This document shows, in pieces, positions 14,801-23,010 of a stretch of DNA of 64,000 nt. Every line of letters starts with the position of its first letter. Position 1 is the first letter of the stretch. The notes beneath the pieces are model-generated. The model had not been told where the DNA came from. It saw only the letters and a list, made by a program, of their open reading frames with translations, and ran no database searches. A program made the translations under genes and the position numbers. This DNA is from Paraconexibacter antarcticus (GTDB lineage: Bacteria; Actinomycetota; Thermoleophilia; Solirubrobacterales; Solirubrobacteraceae), in the NCBI RefSeq assembly GCF_024220175.1, contig NZ_CP098502.1, positions 4,902,514-4,966,513 on the forward strand. Direction: 5' to 3'.

Positions 14801-16312
14801 CGCCGGCTCGCCGCGCGCTACGCCGCGACGCACGGCCCGTTCACGACCGCGGAGCTGCGCGCCCGCTACCTCGTCGACCCCTCGAGCGCGCTGAACGAGC
14901 TCGAGGCGAGCGGCGCGCTCGTCCGCGGCGAGCTGCGCCCCGGCGGGTCCGAGCGCGAGTGGTGCGACGCCGACGTGCTGCGGCGCCTGCGCCGTGCGTC
15001 GCTCGCGGTCCTGCGCAAGGAGATCGAGGCGGCCGAGCCCGCGCAGCTCGCCCGCTTCGCGCCGTCGTGGCAGGGCGTGGACCGTCACCCGCCCGCGGGC
15101 GCCGGGATCGACCGCCTGCGCGAGGTCCTCGTCCCGCTGCAGGGGCTCGCGCTGCCCGCCGCCGTGTGGGAGCAGGACGTGCTGCCGCGCCGCTGCGGCG
15201 CCTACTCGCCCGCGTGGCTCGACCAGCTCTGCGCGAGCGGCGAGCTCGTGTGGGCGGGCGCCGGGTCGGTCGGCCGGGCGAGCGGCCGCGTGGCGCTGTG
15301 GTTCCGCGACGACGCGGAGGCCATCGGGCCCGTGGTCGTCAAGGGCGAGGCGCCGGCGGCGGAGTCCCACGAGCTCATCCGCACGCGCCTGGCCGCCGCG
15401 CCGTGCTTCTTCACCGACCTGCTCGCCGAGGTGCCGCTCGTCCCCGAGGAGCTGCAGGAGGCGCTGTGGGACCTCGTGTGGGCCGGCGAGGTGACGAACG
15501 ACGCGTGGGCGCCGCTGCGTGCGCCGCGGCTCGCGCTGGCGAAGGCGACCGCGCAGCGCGACCGCGCGGTCACCCGGCCGGGCCGCCGGTTCGGCTCGAC
15601 GCGGCGCGGGACCGGCGCCGCCGCCCAGGTGTCCGGCCGCTGGTCGCTGACGACGACGATCTTCGGGGTGGGTGGGGACGGGTCGCCCGCCCCCGATCAG
15701 CAGCGGCGGACCGTCGCCGAGCTGCTGCTCGAGCGCCACGGCATCGTCACCCGCGAGACCGTCCTCGCCGAGGGCGTCCCGGGTGGCTTCTCCGCGCTCT
15801 ACACCGCCTTCGCCGACCTCGAGACGCTCGGCGTCTGCCGGCGCGGCTACTTCATCGAGGGGCTCGGCGGCGCGCAGTTCGCCCTGCCGGGTGCGGTCGA
15901 GCGGCTCCGCGCGCAGAAGGAGCACGACCAGACCGCGCAGGTCCTCGCGGCGACCGACCCGGCGCAGGCGTACGGCGCGGCGCTGAAGTGGCCGGTCCGG
16001 CCCTCGGAGCAGACGACCGCCCCGTCCCGCCGCCCGGCCCGGGTCGCCGGCGCGCACGTCGTCCTCGTCGGCGGCGAGCCGGTGCTCTACGTCGAGCGCT
16101 CCGGCAAGGGGCTGCAGACGCTGTGCGACCCCGAGGACCCGCGCATCCCGGGTGCGATCGAGGCGCTGGCCGCCTTCGTCCGGGGCGGCCGCGGGCGCAA
16201 GCTCGCCGTCGAGCGGATCGACGGCGAGGACGTCATCGGCTCGCCCTACGAGGCGCTGCTCGTCGAGCACGGCTTCCGCCAGGGCCCGCGGAAGCTCACG
16301 CTGAGCGCCTGA
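11807..16312 (+). CDS. lhr: Lhr-family large ATP-dependent helicase
   Basis: The 1501-aa superfamily 2 helicase is the full-length Lhr type found in actinobacteria and proteobacteria, where it acts in DNA repair. Walker A is APTGSGKT (about 48-55). Motif II is DEIH (about 161), motif III is LSATQNP, and the helicase C domain ends with [32 protein letters not shown]. The winged-helix and Lhr core region follows, and the long C-terminal half (about 850-1500) is the Lhr-CTD, with HTH-like segments. Nothing is missing compared with the family. It ends at 16312, directly against the stop of the converging FAD oxidoreductase, with no gap. Confidence 0.95.
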   Translation: [1501 protein letters not shown]

Positions 16313-18103
16313 TCACGCCACGGGCACGTCGAGCGCGTTCGGCAGGCCCGCCCTGTAGAGCTGCGCGTCGATCGCCTTCGCCGGCTCCATCGCGGGCGAG
16401 CGGTAGAGCTTGTACATCTGCGGCGGCGCGGCGCTCGAGCCCGCCGCGTCGAGCAGGGCGGTGACGGCGGCACGGGCCGACTCGTTCGCCCCCTCCATCG
16501 TCGCGAGGTCGATGTTCGTCTGCACGTAGTCGCCGGCGAGGAAGAGGTTCGGGATCGCCGTCCGGGCCTGCGGGCGCTTCTCCCACGTCCCGACGGTGTT
16601 CACGAGCAGCGGGGTCGCGTTGCGGTTGCGGCCGGTGCGGCGGTCGAAGACGATGCCGGGGTCGAGGAACCAGCGCCGGACGTTCACGCCGGAGAGGACC
16701 TTCGCGGCGGTGCCGTGGCGCATGATCTGGGCCCAGACCTCCTTGGCGATCTCGTCCGGCGTGCACTCCTTGGCGGTCTTGCCGAAGAGGACGCCCTTCG
16801 CGTCCCAGTTGGAGATGTCGACCGAGAGGCAGTCGACGGCGCTGCCGTCCCCGTAGTCGCGGGCGAACGCGCGCGTGCCCCAGAACTGGCCCTGGGTGAG
16901 GCCGGTGAGCGCCCACGGCGCGTCGATGAAGCTGATGTGGCCGTGGACGAGGTCGGCCTTGCGGTCGAGGAAGAACTGGATGCCGGCCATCCAGTCCACG
17001 AAGAGGTCGTCCATGCCCTTGAGGGCCGGGTCGGCGGCGAGGACGGGCGCGTCCCACACCCTGCGCGCGCGCTCGGCGGGCATCGCGGAGACGAACCAGT
17101 CGGCGTCGATGCGGTGGCGCCGGCCGCGGGCGTCGCGCGAGCGGGCCGAGACGATGCGGCCGCCCTTGACGTCGAGCCCCGTGATCGAGCGGCCGACGAC
17201 GAACCGCACGCCGCGCGAGCGCAGGTAGACGACCCACGGGTCGATCCACGCCTCGTTCGTCGGCAGGTTCCGGACGCGGTCCAGGGCGCCGTCGTTGCCG
17301 AGGTTCGCCGCGGTGAAGACGAAGGCCTCCGCCATGTTGCCGATCGTCCGCGTGCTCGCGACCGTCTCCTTGGCGGCGACGACGCTGCGGGTCATGCCGG
17401 CGGCGGCGACGGTCTTGTACTCCTGCGAGCGGCTCTCGGCCCCGATGAAGTCCCACCAGCTCGTGTGCTCCCACTGGCCGAAGCGGCGCTCGTCGCTGCT
17501 CGTCGCGAAGACCATGAGCCGCTCGACGAAGTAGCTCAGCTCCTGCGGCGGCAGGCCCTCGCCCTTGAGCGACTCGGTGAGCTGGCGGCGCAGGCCGTCG
17601 GGCGTGCCGATCGTCGTCGGGTCGGGGAAGATGCCGAAGGGGCCCGCGTCGGCGCGGTCGCCCGCGCGGAGGAACTTGCCGCCCGTCGCGTTCACGAGGT
17701 TGTCGCCGACGCCGTGCGCGTTGTGCCCGAAGGGGATGCGGCGCATCGTGTCGGGGACGTGGTGGTAGAAGCCGGGGAAGAAGCGGAAGCCGTGCTCGCC
17801 CGGGAGGTCCTTGCGGCCGCCGCGCGCCGTCCCCGCGACCGGGATGCTGCGGGCCTTGCCGCCGAGGGCGTTGCGCTCGTAGACGGTGACCCGGAAGCCG
17901 CGCTCGACGAGCTCGTGGGCCGCCGCGAGGCCGGCCATGCCGCCACCGAGGACGGCGACGCGGCGGCCGGTGGTCGCCGCGCGGGCGGTGCCGGCGGCGA
18001 GCCCGGGCACGGCGATGAGCGCGCCCGCCGTCCCCGCGTCGCGAAGGAAGCGCCGCCGCGTGACCCCCGTCGCCGCCTGCCGGTCCTGCTGCCCGTCGTC
18101 CAT
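16313..18103 (-). CDS. Tat-exported FAD-dependent oxidoreductase (phytoene desaturase/HpnE-like)
   Basis: The 596-aa flavoprotein begins with a twin-arginine signal (TRRRFLRDAGTAGALIAVPGLAAGTARA). An FAD-binding Rossmann motif follows (RVAVLGGGMAGLAAAHELVERGFRVTVYER), then an amine-oxidase/phytoene-desaturase type body (GGKARS, PGEHGFRFFPGFYHHVPDTM). The C-terminal FAD site is NLFLAGDYVQTNIDLATMEGANES. ATG 18103 is chosen because GGGAGGGTGG lies just upstream and it places the RR motif near the N-terminus. Related enzymes desaturate carotenoids or process hydroxysqualene; the substrate here is not evident, and export by Tat would be odd for a carotenoid enzyme. A divergent TetR gene and an operator-like palindrome sit at its promoter. 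Confidence 0.83.
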   Translation of the reverse strand: MDDGQQDRQAATGVTRRRFLRDAGTAGALIAVPGLAAGTARAATTGRRVAVLGGGMAGLAAAHELVERGFRVTVYERNALGGKARSIPVAGTARGGRKDLPGEHGFRFFPGFYHHVPDTMRRIPFGHNAHGVGDNLVNATGGKFLRAGDRADAGPFGIFPDPTTIGTPDGLRRQLTESLKGEGLPPQELSYFVERLMVFATSSDERRFGQWEHTSWWDFIGAESRSQEYKTVAAAGMTRSVVAAKETVASTRTIGNMAEAFVFTAANLGNDGALDRVRNLPTNEAWIDPWVVYLRSRGVRFVVGRSITGLDVKGGRIVSARSRDARGRRHRIDADWFVSAMPAERARRVWDAPVLAADPALKGMDDLFVDWMAGIQFFLDRKADLVHGHISFIDAPWALTGLTQGQFWGTRAFARDYGDGSAVDCLSVDISNWDAKGVLFGKTAKECTPDEIAKEVWAQIMRHGTAAKVLSGVNVRRWFLDPGIVFDRRTGRNRNATPLLVNTVGTWEKRPQARTAIPNLFLAGDYVQTNIDLATMEGANESARAAVTALLDAAGSSAAPPQMYKLYRSPAMEPAKAIDAQLYRAGLPNALDVPVA

Positions 18104-18147
18104 CGCAACCACCCTCCCGTCGTGTCGTCGCGCCGACGGTAACCAAC

Positions 18148-18162
18148 ACAACTGTCGGTTGT
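18148..18162. promoter_or_regulatory. Palindromic operator candidate between FAD oxidoreductase and TetR
   Basis: ACAAC-TGTCG-GTTGT is a perfect 5-bp inverted repeat around a 5-bp centre. On the minus strand it overlaps a TTGACA-like -35 box for the oxidoreductase (17 bp before TTACCG). It lies 56 bp before the TetR start. This placement fits autoregulation and repression by the neighbouring TetR protein. Confidence 0.5.
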
Positions 18163-18217
18163 CAACGCGGCGCATAGGTGTGCTTGCGCGCTATCGGTGG
18201 CTGTGTAACCTGCGCCC

Positions 18218-18844
18218 ATGTCGGCTCAGGCCCCCGACCCGCTGCTGCCGCGCCGGCGCCTCCCCGCCCCGGCGCGCCGGACGCGGATCCTCGCCGCCGC
18301 GCTCGAGGCGTTCGCCTCCGGCGGCTACGGCCCGACGAGCATGGCGGACATCGCCCAGGCCTCCGGCGTCACCCGCGCCGTCCTCTACGACCACTTCGCC
18401 TCGAAGAAGGCGGTCTTCCTCGCGGTCGTCGAGCAGCAGAACGCGCTCTTCATGGGCCACGTCGGTGCACGCATCGCCGGCGAGGGGACCGCGCGCGAGC
18501 GGATGCGCGGCACGATGGACGCCGTCTTCCGCTTCGCCGAGACGCATCCGCACGCGTGGCGCCTCCTGTTCGGCAACGCGACCCACGGCGACCCCGGGCT
18601 CGACGCGACGTGGCGGGAGATCCGCGCCGCACGGGTGACGGCGGTCGCCGCGTTGCTCGCCGCGGACGCGCGCGCCGCCGGCCTGGACCGCAGCCCGGCC
18701 CAGGTCGAGATCATCGTCGAGATGCTCGTCGGCGCCCTCACCGGGGCCGTCGGCTGGTGGCGCGAGCACCCGGAGGCGACCCGCGCCGACCTGGTCGACG
18801 CGGGCACCGAGCTGCTGTGGACCGGCCTCGGCCGGTCGGCCTGA
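18218..18844 (+). CDS. TetR/AcrR-family transcriptional repressor
   Basis: The 208-aa regulator has an N-terminal TetR HTH (RTRILAAALEAFASGGYGPTSMADIAQASGVTRAVLYDHFASKKAVF) and an all-helical ligand-binding domain. The ATG at 18218 gives a short basic N-terminal tail (LLPRRRLPAPARRT). It is divergent from the Tat-exported FAD oxidoreductase, with the operator candidate at 18148-18162 between them, so the oxidoreductase and its own gene are the likely targets. The inducer is unknown. Confidence 0.92.
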   Translation: MSAQAPDPLLPRRRLPAPARRTRILAAALEAFASGGYGPTSMADIAQASGVTRAVLYDHFASKKAVFLAVVEQQNALFMGHVGARIAGEGTARERMRGTMDAVFRFAETHPHAWRLLFGNATHGDPGLDATWREIRAARVTAVAALLAADARAAGLDRSPAQVEIIVEMLVGALTGAVGWWREHPEATRADLVDAGTELLWTGLGRSA

Positions 18845-18892
18845 GCACACCGTCCTGGACACCGCCGCCGAGCGCACTACCCTGCGTCCAGG

Positions 18893-19327
18893 GTGTCCTC
18901 CTCCCGTCACGTCAAGGCCGCCGGCGGCGTCGTCCTGCACGAGGGGCGCGTGTGCGTCATCCACCGGCCCGACTACGAGGACTGGTCGCTGCCGAAGGGC
19001 AAGCTCCACCCGGGCGAGCGGCACAAGGACGCCGCGCTGCGCGAGGTGTTCGAGGAGACCGGCCTGCGCTGCACCCTCGGCGCCGAGCTCAGCGCCCAGG
19101 AGTACGTCGACCGCAAGGGCCGCCCGAAGACCGTCCGCTGGTGGGTGATGACCGTCGTCGCCGACGAGGGGCTGACCGTCAGCGACGAGGTCGACGAGCG
19201 CCGCTGGGTCCCCGTCCCCGACGCCGAGCACCTCCTCGACTACGAGCACGACCGCGAGCTCGTGCGCGAGGCGCTGGGGCGGCCGTCGCGGGCCGGGAAG
19301 AAGCGGCGGCGGCCGCTGAAGGTCTGA
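18893..19327 (+). CDS. Nudix hydrolase
   Basis: The 144-aa protein, GTG start at 18893, has a complete Nudix box: GKLHPGERHKDAALREVFEETGL (G-x5-E-x7-REVFEETG). KAAGGVVLHEGRVCVIHRPDYEDWSLPKGKL precedes it, as in MutT/Ap4A-type hydrolases. The basic tail (SRAGKKRRRPLKV) is unusual and may bind nucleic acid or phosphate. The substrate is some nucleoside diphosphate linked to another group. It follows the TetR gene by 48 bp in the same direction and may be co-transcribed. Downstream is the inverted-repeat cluster at 19340-19454. Confidence 0.92.
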   Translation: MSSSRHVKAAGGVVLHEGRVCVIHRPDYEDWSLPKGKLHPGERHKDAALREVFEETGLRCTLGAELSAQEYVDRKGRPKTVRWWVMTVVADEGLTVSDEVDERRWVPVPDAEHLLDYEHDRELVREALGRPSRAGKKRRRPLKV

Positions 19328-19339
19328 GGGCTCGCCCGG

Positions 19340-19454
19340 GCAATCGGAATGCAGCTGCTTGCGCTGAGCGACAGTGGCTGCATTGCGGTTGCTCCGCCTT
19401 CGGGATGCAGCCGGTCAGCCTCAGCCTCAGCCTGACTGGCCGCATTGCGGTTGC
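19340..19454. repeat. Nested inverted-repeat cluster between convergent genes
   Basis: Four related motifs of about 19 bp lie here: 19340-19358 (GCAATCGGAATGCAGCTGC), 19374-19392 in inverse orientation (GTGGCTGCATTGCGGTTGC), 19401-19418 (GGGATGCAGCCGGTCAG) and 19433-19454 inverse (TGACTGGCCGCATTGCGGTTGC). The first and second pair with each other, as do the third and fourth, giving two tandem imperfect hairpins. The second hairpin encloses AGCCTC repeats. The cluster fills the gap between the converging Nudix and GlcD-like genes. It could act as a terminator, but its modular repeat structure resembles REP-type elements. Confidence 0.6.
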
Positions 19455-19460
19455 GCGCCC

Positions 19461-20816
19461 CTAAGCCGTCTTCTTCCCCGGGTTGAAGAGCCCCGCCGGG
19501 TCCAGCGCGTCCTTCACCGCGCGGTGCGCGCGCACCGCGGCGGGCGCCCATTGCTTGTGGAGCTGGCCGCGCTTGAGCCACCCGAGGCCGTGCTCGCCGC
19601 TGATCGTGCCGCCGAGGGAGACCGCGAGGTCGAAGAGCTCCTCGACGGCGACCTCCGCCTTGGCGAGCTGCTCGCGGTCGCCCGGCCGCAGGAGGAAGGT
19701 CGAGTGGAGGTTGCCGTCCCCCGCGTGTCCCCACGAACAGGCGTCGAGGCCGTGGCGCAGGCCGATCTCGACGGTGCCGGTGATGCCTTCGGCCAGGCGG
19801 TCGAGCGGGACGCCGATGTCCTCGGAGAGCTTGCCGCCCTGGACCGCGGTGACCGCGATGCCGACGCCGTCGCGCCAGCGCCACAGCTCACGCGGCTCGT
19901 GGCGGCGGGCGCCGGGCCCGAGCGCCTCGAGCAGCTCGGCGACGTCCGCTTGGCCGCTGTCGGCCTCGCAGACGACGAGGAACTGCGCGTCGGCGGGCAG
20001 CCCGCCGGGGAACGACGCGGCGGCCGCGGCGAGCGCGCCCGCGTCGAGGTACTCGATCGTCGCGGGGACGACCCCGGAGGCCATGACCGCCTCGATCGCC
20101 GCACAGCCCGCGTCGACCGTCGGGTAGGCGCAGGCGACGGGGACCGCCGGGTGCGGCGGCGCGGGCAGCAGCCGCAGCCACGCCGCGGTGACGATGCCGA
20201 GCGTCCCCTCGCTGCCGGTGAGCAGGCCGACGAGGTCGTAGCCCGCGACGTCCTTGCGCGTCGGGCCGCCGACGGAGACGAGCTCGCCCGGGGCGAGGAC
20301 GGCCTCGACGCCGGTGACCCACGCCCGCGTGACGCCGTACTTGAAGCAGTGCGGGCCGCCCGCGTTCGTCGCGATGTTACCGCCGATCTGCGACTGCTCG
20401 GCCGCGCCCGGGTCGACCGGGAACATGAGCCCGTTCTCGCGGGCGCGCCGGGCGATCGTCTGCGTCGTGACGCCCGCCTCGACCTCGATGCGCCAGAGGC
20501 CGGGGTCGAAGGAGCGGATGCGGTCCAGGCGGTCGAGGGCGACGACGACCGTCCCCTCCGGCCCCGCCGTCCCGGGCACCGGCGCCGGCGTCGCGCCGCC
20601 CGAGTATCCGGTGCCGCCGCCGCGCGGGACGATGGCGACGCCGCGCTCGTAGCACCAGGCGACGACGCTCGCGACCTCGTCGGCGGTGGCCGGGAGGACG
20701 ACGGCGTCGGCGTGGCCGCGCAGTCCCATCGCGATCGACGCGTCCTGCGTCCACTCGGCCGGCGCATCCTTCAGGACGTACTGCTCTCCGACGATCCGGG
20801 CGAGGTCTGAGTGCAT
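19461..20816 (-). CDS. GlcD-like FAD-linked oxidase (glycolate/D-lactate dehydrogenase type)
   Basis: The 451-aa enzyme from ATG 20816 has an FAD_binding_4 (PCMH) domain: VLPATADEVASVVAWCYERGVAIVPRGGGTGYSGGATP, then GVTTQTIARRARENGLMFPVDPGAAEQSQIGGNIATNAGG. Its C-terminal FAD-oxidase domain ends with HAGDGNLHSTFLL and TISGEHGLGWLKRGQL, a signature of GlcD and D-2-hydroxyacid dehydrogenases. It should oxidise a 2-hydroxyacid to the 2-oxoacid. GlcE and the Fe-S subunit GlcF are not adjacent, so it may work as a single-subunit enzyme. It is divergent from nei (37 bp between starts). Confidence 0.9.
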   Translation of the reverse strand: MHSDLARIVGEQYVLKDAPAEWTQDASIAMGLRGHADAVVLPATADEVASVVAWCYERGVAIVPRGGGTGYSGGATPAPVPGTAGPEGTVVVALDRLDRIRSFDPGLWRIEVEAGVTTQTIARRARENGLMFPVDPGAAEQSQIGGNIATNAGGPHCFKYGVTRAWVTGVEAVLAPGELVSVGGPTRKDVAGYDLVGLLTGSEGTLGIVTAAWLRLLPAPPHPAVPVACAYPTVDAGCAAIEAVMASGVVPATIEYLDAGALAAAAASFPGGLPADAQFLVVCEADSGQADVAELLEALGPGARRHEPRELWRWRDGVGIAVTAVQGGKLSEDIGVPLDRLAEGITGTVEIGLRHGLDACSWGHAGDGNLHSTFLLRPGDREQLAKAEVAVEELFDLAVSLGGTISGEHGLGWLKRGQLHKQWAPAAVRAHRAVKDALDPAGLFNPGKKTA

Positions 20817-20853
20817 CGTCCCCGAGTGTAGGCGGGCCGTACCCTGGGCGACC

Positions 20854-21633
20854 GTGCCCGAGGGCGACACCATCCACTACGCGGCGAACCGCATCCGGCC
20901 GGTCCTCGAGGGGGCCGTCCCGGACGAGATCCGCACGCCGCACCCGCGCTTCGGGCGCGACCGCTGGCCCGACCGCCTGGCGGGCCTCGCGGTCACCGGC
21001 GTCGACGCGCGCGGCAAGCACCTCTTCGTCAGGTTCGACGGGGGGCTCGTCATCCACTCGCACCTGCGGATGACCGGCTCGTGGGGCGTGCACCCGCTCG
21101 GGACGCGCTGGAAGCGGGCGCCGCGCCGGGCCTGGCTCGTGATCCGCGCGGGCGACGTGGAGGTCGTGCAGTTCGACGGGCCGGTCCTCGAGCTCATGAC
21201 CGCCGGCCGGGCCCGCGGTGACCAGCGCATCGCGGGCCTCGGCCCGGACATCCTCGCGCCGGACGGGCTCGACGAGGCGCGCTTCCTGCGGCGGTTGCGG
21301 GAGGACGACCCGACGCGCCCGATCGGCGACGCCCTCCTGGACCAGCGCACGATCGCGGGGCTCGGGACGGTCTGGCGAACGGAGGCGTGCTGGGCGGCGC
21401 GCATCGATCCGCACCGGCGCGCCGGCGAGGTGAGCGACGAGGAGGTCCTCGAGGCCGTCCGCGACGTCGGCCCGCGGATGGCCGTCAGCGCCCGGACCGG
21501 GACCGAGGCCCGCGACCGCGCCTGCTACGGGCTGGACGGGCGACCGTGCCGGCGCTGCGGCGCGAAGATCGCACGCGGCCGCCTCGGCGACGACAGCCGC
21601 CCCGTCTACTGGTGCCCGGGCTGCCAGGCCTGA
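20854..21633 (+). CDS. nei: Fpg/Nei-family DNA glycosylase (endonuclease VIII-like)
   Basis: The 259-aa base-excision enzyme starts at GTG 20854, giving the obligatory Pro-Glu N-terminus (PEGDTIHYAANRI), where Pro is the nucleophile and Glu the catalytic acid. The helix-two-turn-helix region reads ALLDQRTIAGLGTVWRTEACWAA. The C-terminal zinc finger has four Cys (RPCRRCGAKIARGRL ... VYWCPGCQA). EGDT instead of the Fpg-type ELPE places it on the Nei side, acting on oxidised pyrimidines. A start upstream would bury the catalytic proline, so GTG 20854 is certain. Confidence 0.94.
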   Translation: MPEGDTIHYAANRIRPVLEGAVPDEIRTPHPRFGRDRWPDRLAGLAVTGVDARGKHLFVRFDGGLVIHSHLRMTGSWGVHPLGTRWKRAPRRAWLVIRAGDVEVVQFDGPVLELMTAGRARGDQRIAGLGPDILAPDGLDEARFLRRLREDDPTRPIGDALLDQRTIAGLGTVWRTEACWAARIDPHRRAGEVSDEEVLEAVRDVGPRMAVSARTGTEARDRACYGLDGRPCRRCGAKIARGRLGDDSRPVYWCPGCQA

Positions 21634-21680
21634 GCCCGCGGGCCTGACCCCTCCCGTCGACGGGCTCCATACTGGACGCG

Positions 21681-22406
21681 ATGGCCGAGGAGACCGCAGG
21701 GACCGACGCCCGCGTGCGCCGCATCGGGCACAAGGGCGCCGACCACATCGCACCGGGCAACACGCCCGCGTCGTTCGACGCCGCGCTCGCCGCCGGCGTC
21801 GACATGATCGAGTTCGACGTCCTGCCCGAGCACCGCGACGGCACCGGCGAGCTGTACCTCGCCCACGACTACAACCACGTCGAGGGGGCGCCGACGCTCG
21901 CCGAGGGGCTCGCGCACCTCGCGGGCGACGCCTTCGGCGACCTGCACCTCGACGTCGACCTCAAGCTCCCCGGGTACGAGGAGCGGGTCTGCGCCGCGCT
22001 GCGGGAGGCGGGGCTGGCGGAGCGGACGCTCATCTCGACGATGGAGGAGGTCTCGCTCCCCGTCGTCCGCGCCTGCGCGCCGGAGATCCGCCTCGGCTGG
22101 TCGGTCCCCCAGGTCCGTCGCAACTACCTCGCGAACCCGGTGACGAAGCCGCTCGCGCTCGGCGCCGTCCGCTGGGCGCGTCGCCAGATCCCGCCCCGTG
22201 CCGCCGCGAAGGTCGCCGCCGGCGAGATCGACGCCGTCATGTCCCACTGGGCGCTCGTGAACCCGCGCTTCGCCCGCGCGATCCGGGAGGCCGGCGCGGA
22301 GCTCTACGTGTGGACGGTCGACGAGCTGCCGCTCCTGCGCCGGCTCGAGGCGATCCCGGGCGTGACCGGGATCATCTCGAACGACCCGCGGCTCTTCGAC
22401 GCCTGA
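21681..22406 (+). CDS. Glycerophosphodiester phosphodiesterase
   Basis: The 241-aa GDPD-family TIM-barrel enzyme is expected to hydrolyse glycerophosphodiesters to glycerol 3-phosphate and an alcohol. Catalytic motifs are RIGHKGADHIAPGNTPASFDAALAAGVDMIEFDV (His, Glu, Asp) and LYLAHDYNH. The last strand is VYVWTVDELPLLRRLEAIPGVTGIISNDP, written in the protein as LYVWTVDELP. There is no signal peptide, so it is cytosolic. It follows nei by 47 bp on the same strand and converges with the next gene, leaving only 3 bp. Confidence 0.92.
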   Translation: MAEETAGTDARVRRIGHKGADHIAPGNTPASFDAALAAGVDMIEFDVLPEHRDGTGELYLAHDYNHVEGAPTLAEGLAHLAGDAFGDLHLDVDLKLPGYEERVCAALREAGLAERTLISTMEEVSLPVVRACAPEIRLGWSVPQVRRNYLANPVTKPLALGAVRWARRQIPPRAAAKVAAGEIDAVMSHWALVNPRFARAIREAGAELYVWTVDELPLLRRLEAIPGVTGIISNDPRLFDA

Positions 22407-22409
22407 GGC

Positions 22410-22934
22410 CTACTTCGTCACGACGCAGCTGGCGCGCGAGAAGCCCTTCGGGTCCGCGCCGGCGGTGTTGCCGTGGCCCGCCGTCGTCCGCAGCCGGGCG
22501 CGCTTGACGACCTCGGTGCCGTCGCGCCACTCGAACGTCACCGCACCGCGCAGGCGGAAGGCGCCCGTGTCCGGCGGGCGGACCGTGAAGTTGCGACCGG
22601 TCTGGCGCTGGCGGTACTTCGCGGAGCCGACGTCGATCCAGCCGCTGTCGCCCGCCGCGCCGATGTTGTGCCACTTCTTGTCGTCGAAGCTCGCGAGGTA
22701 CTGGAGCTGGAAGCGCATGTACATCCGCTGCTGCCGGTAGCCGGTGCCGGGCATCGAGCCGCGGATCCCGATCGTGTCGGGGTGGTCCGCGGTGTCGCAG
22801 ACGTTCACCGTCGCCCACAGCAGGCTGCCGTCCGAGGCGAGCCGGGACCGGGCGACGCCGGTCGCGGCGGGCAGCACGAAGACCAGGACGGCGAGGGCGA
22901 CGATCGTCGGCAGGGTTGCGCGGGCCCGCAGCAC
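22410..22934 (-). CDS. Hypothetical exported protein
   Basis: The 174-aa frame from GTG 22934 starts with an N-terminal hydrophobic segment (LPTIVALAVLVFVLPAATGVARS), a signal peptide or anchor. The rest is a soluble beta-rich domain: LLWATVNVCDTADHPDTIGIRGSMPG, MYMRFQLQYLASFDDKKWHNIG, and a C-terminal SRASCVVTK. It has two Cys, which could form a disulphide outside the cell. I do not recognise a family. The start is not certain: GTG 22934 is the last start before the signal, with only a weak ribosome site. The neighbours give no functional clue. Confidence 0.65.
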   Translation of the reverse strand: MLRARATLPTIVALAVLVFVLPAATGVARSRLASDGSLLWATVNVCDTADHPDTIGIRGSMPGTGYRQQRMYMRFQLQYLASFDDKKWHNIGAAGDSGWIDVGSAKYRQRQTGRNFTVRPPDTGAFRLRGAVTFEWRDGTEVVKRARLRTTAGHGNTAGADPKGFSRASCVVTK

Positions 22935-23010
22935 ACCGGCAGGGTACCGGGCGCCCGCCGGGCCACGCAGGCGTCCCGTGATGGATCGCCGGGAGCGACG
23001 TAGTGCAGGT

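Noticed and set aside
11222-16270. A 1682-codon minus-strand frame opposite lhr
   Set aside because: Only the last 176 codons (from ATG 11752) have normal protein composition; the rest is an antisense shadow common in GC-rich DNA.
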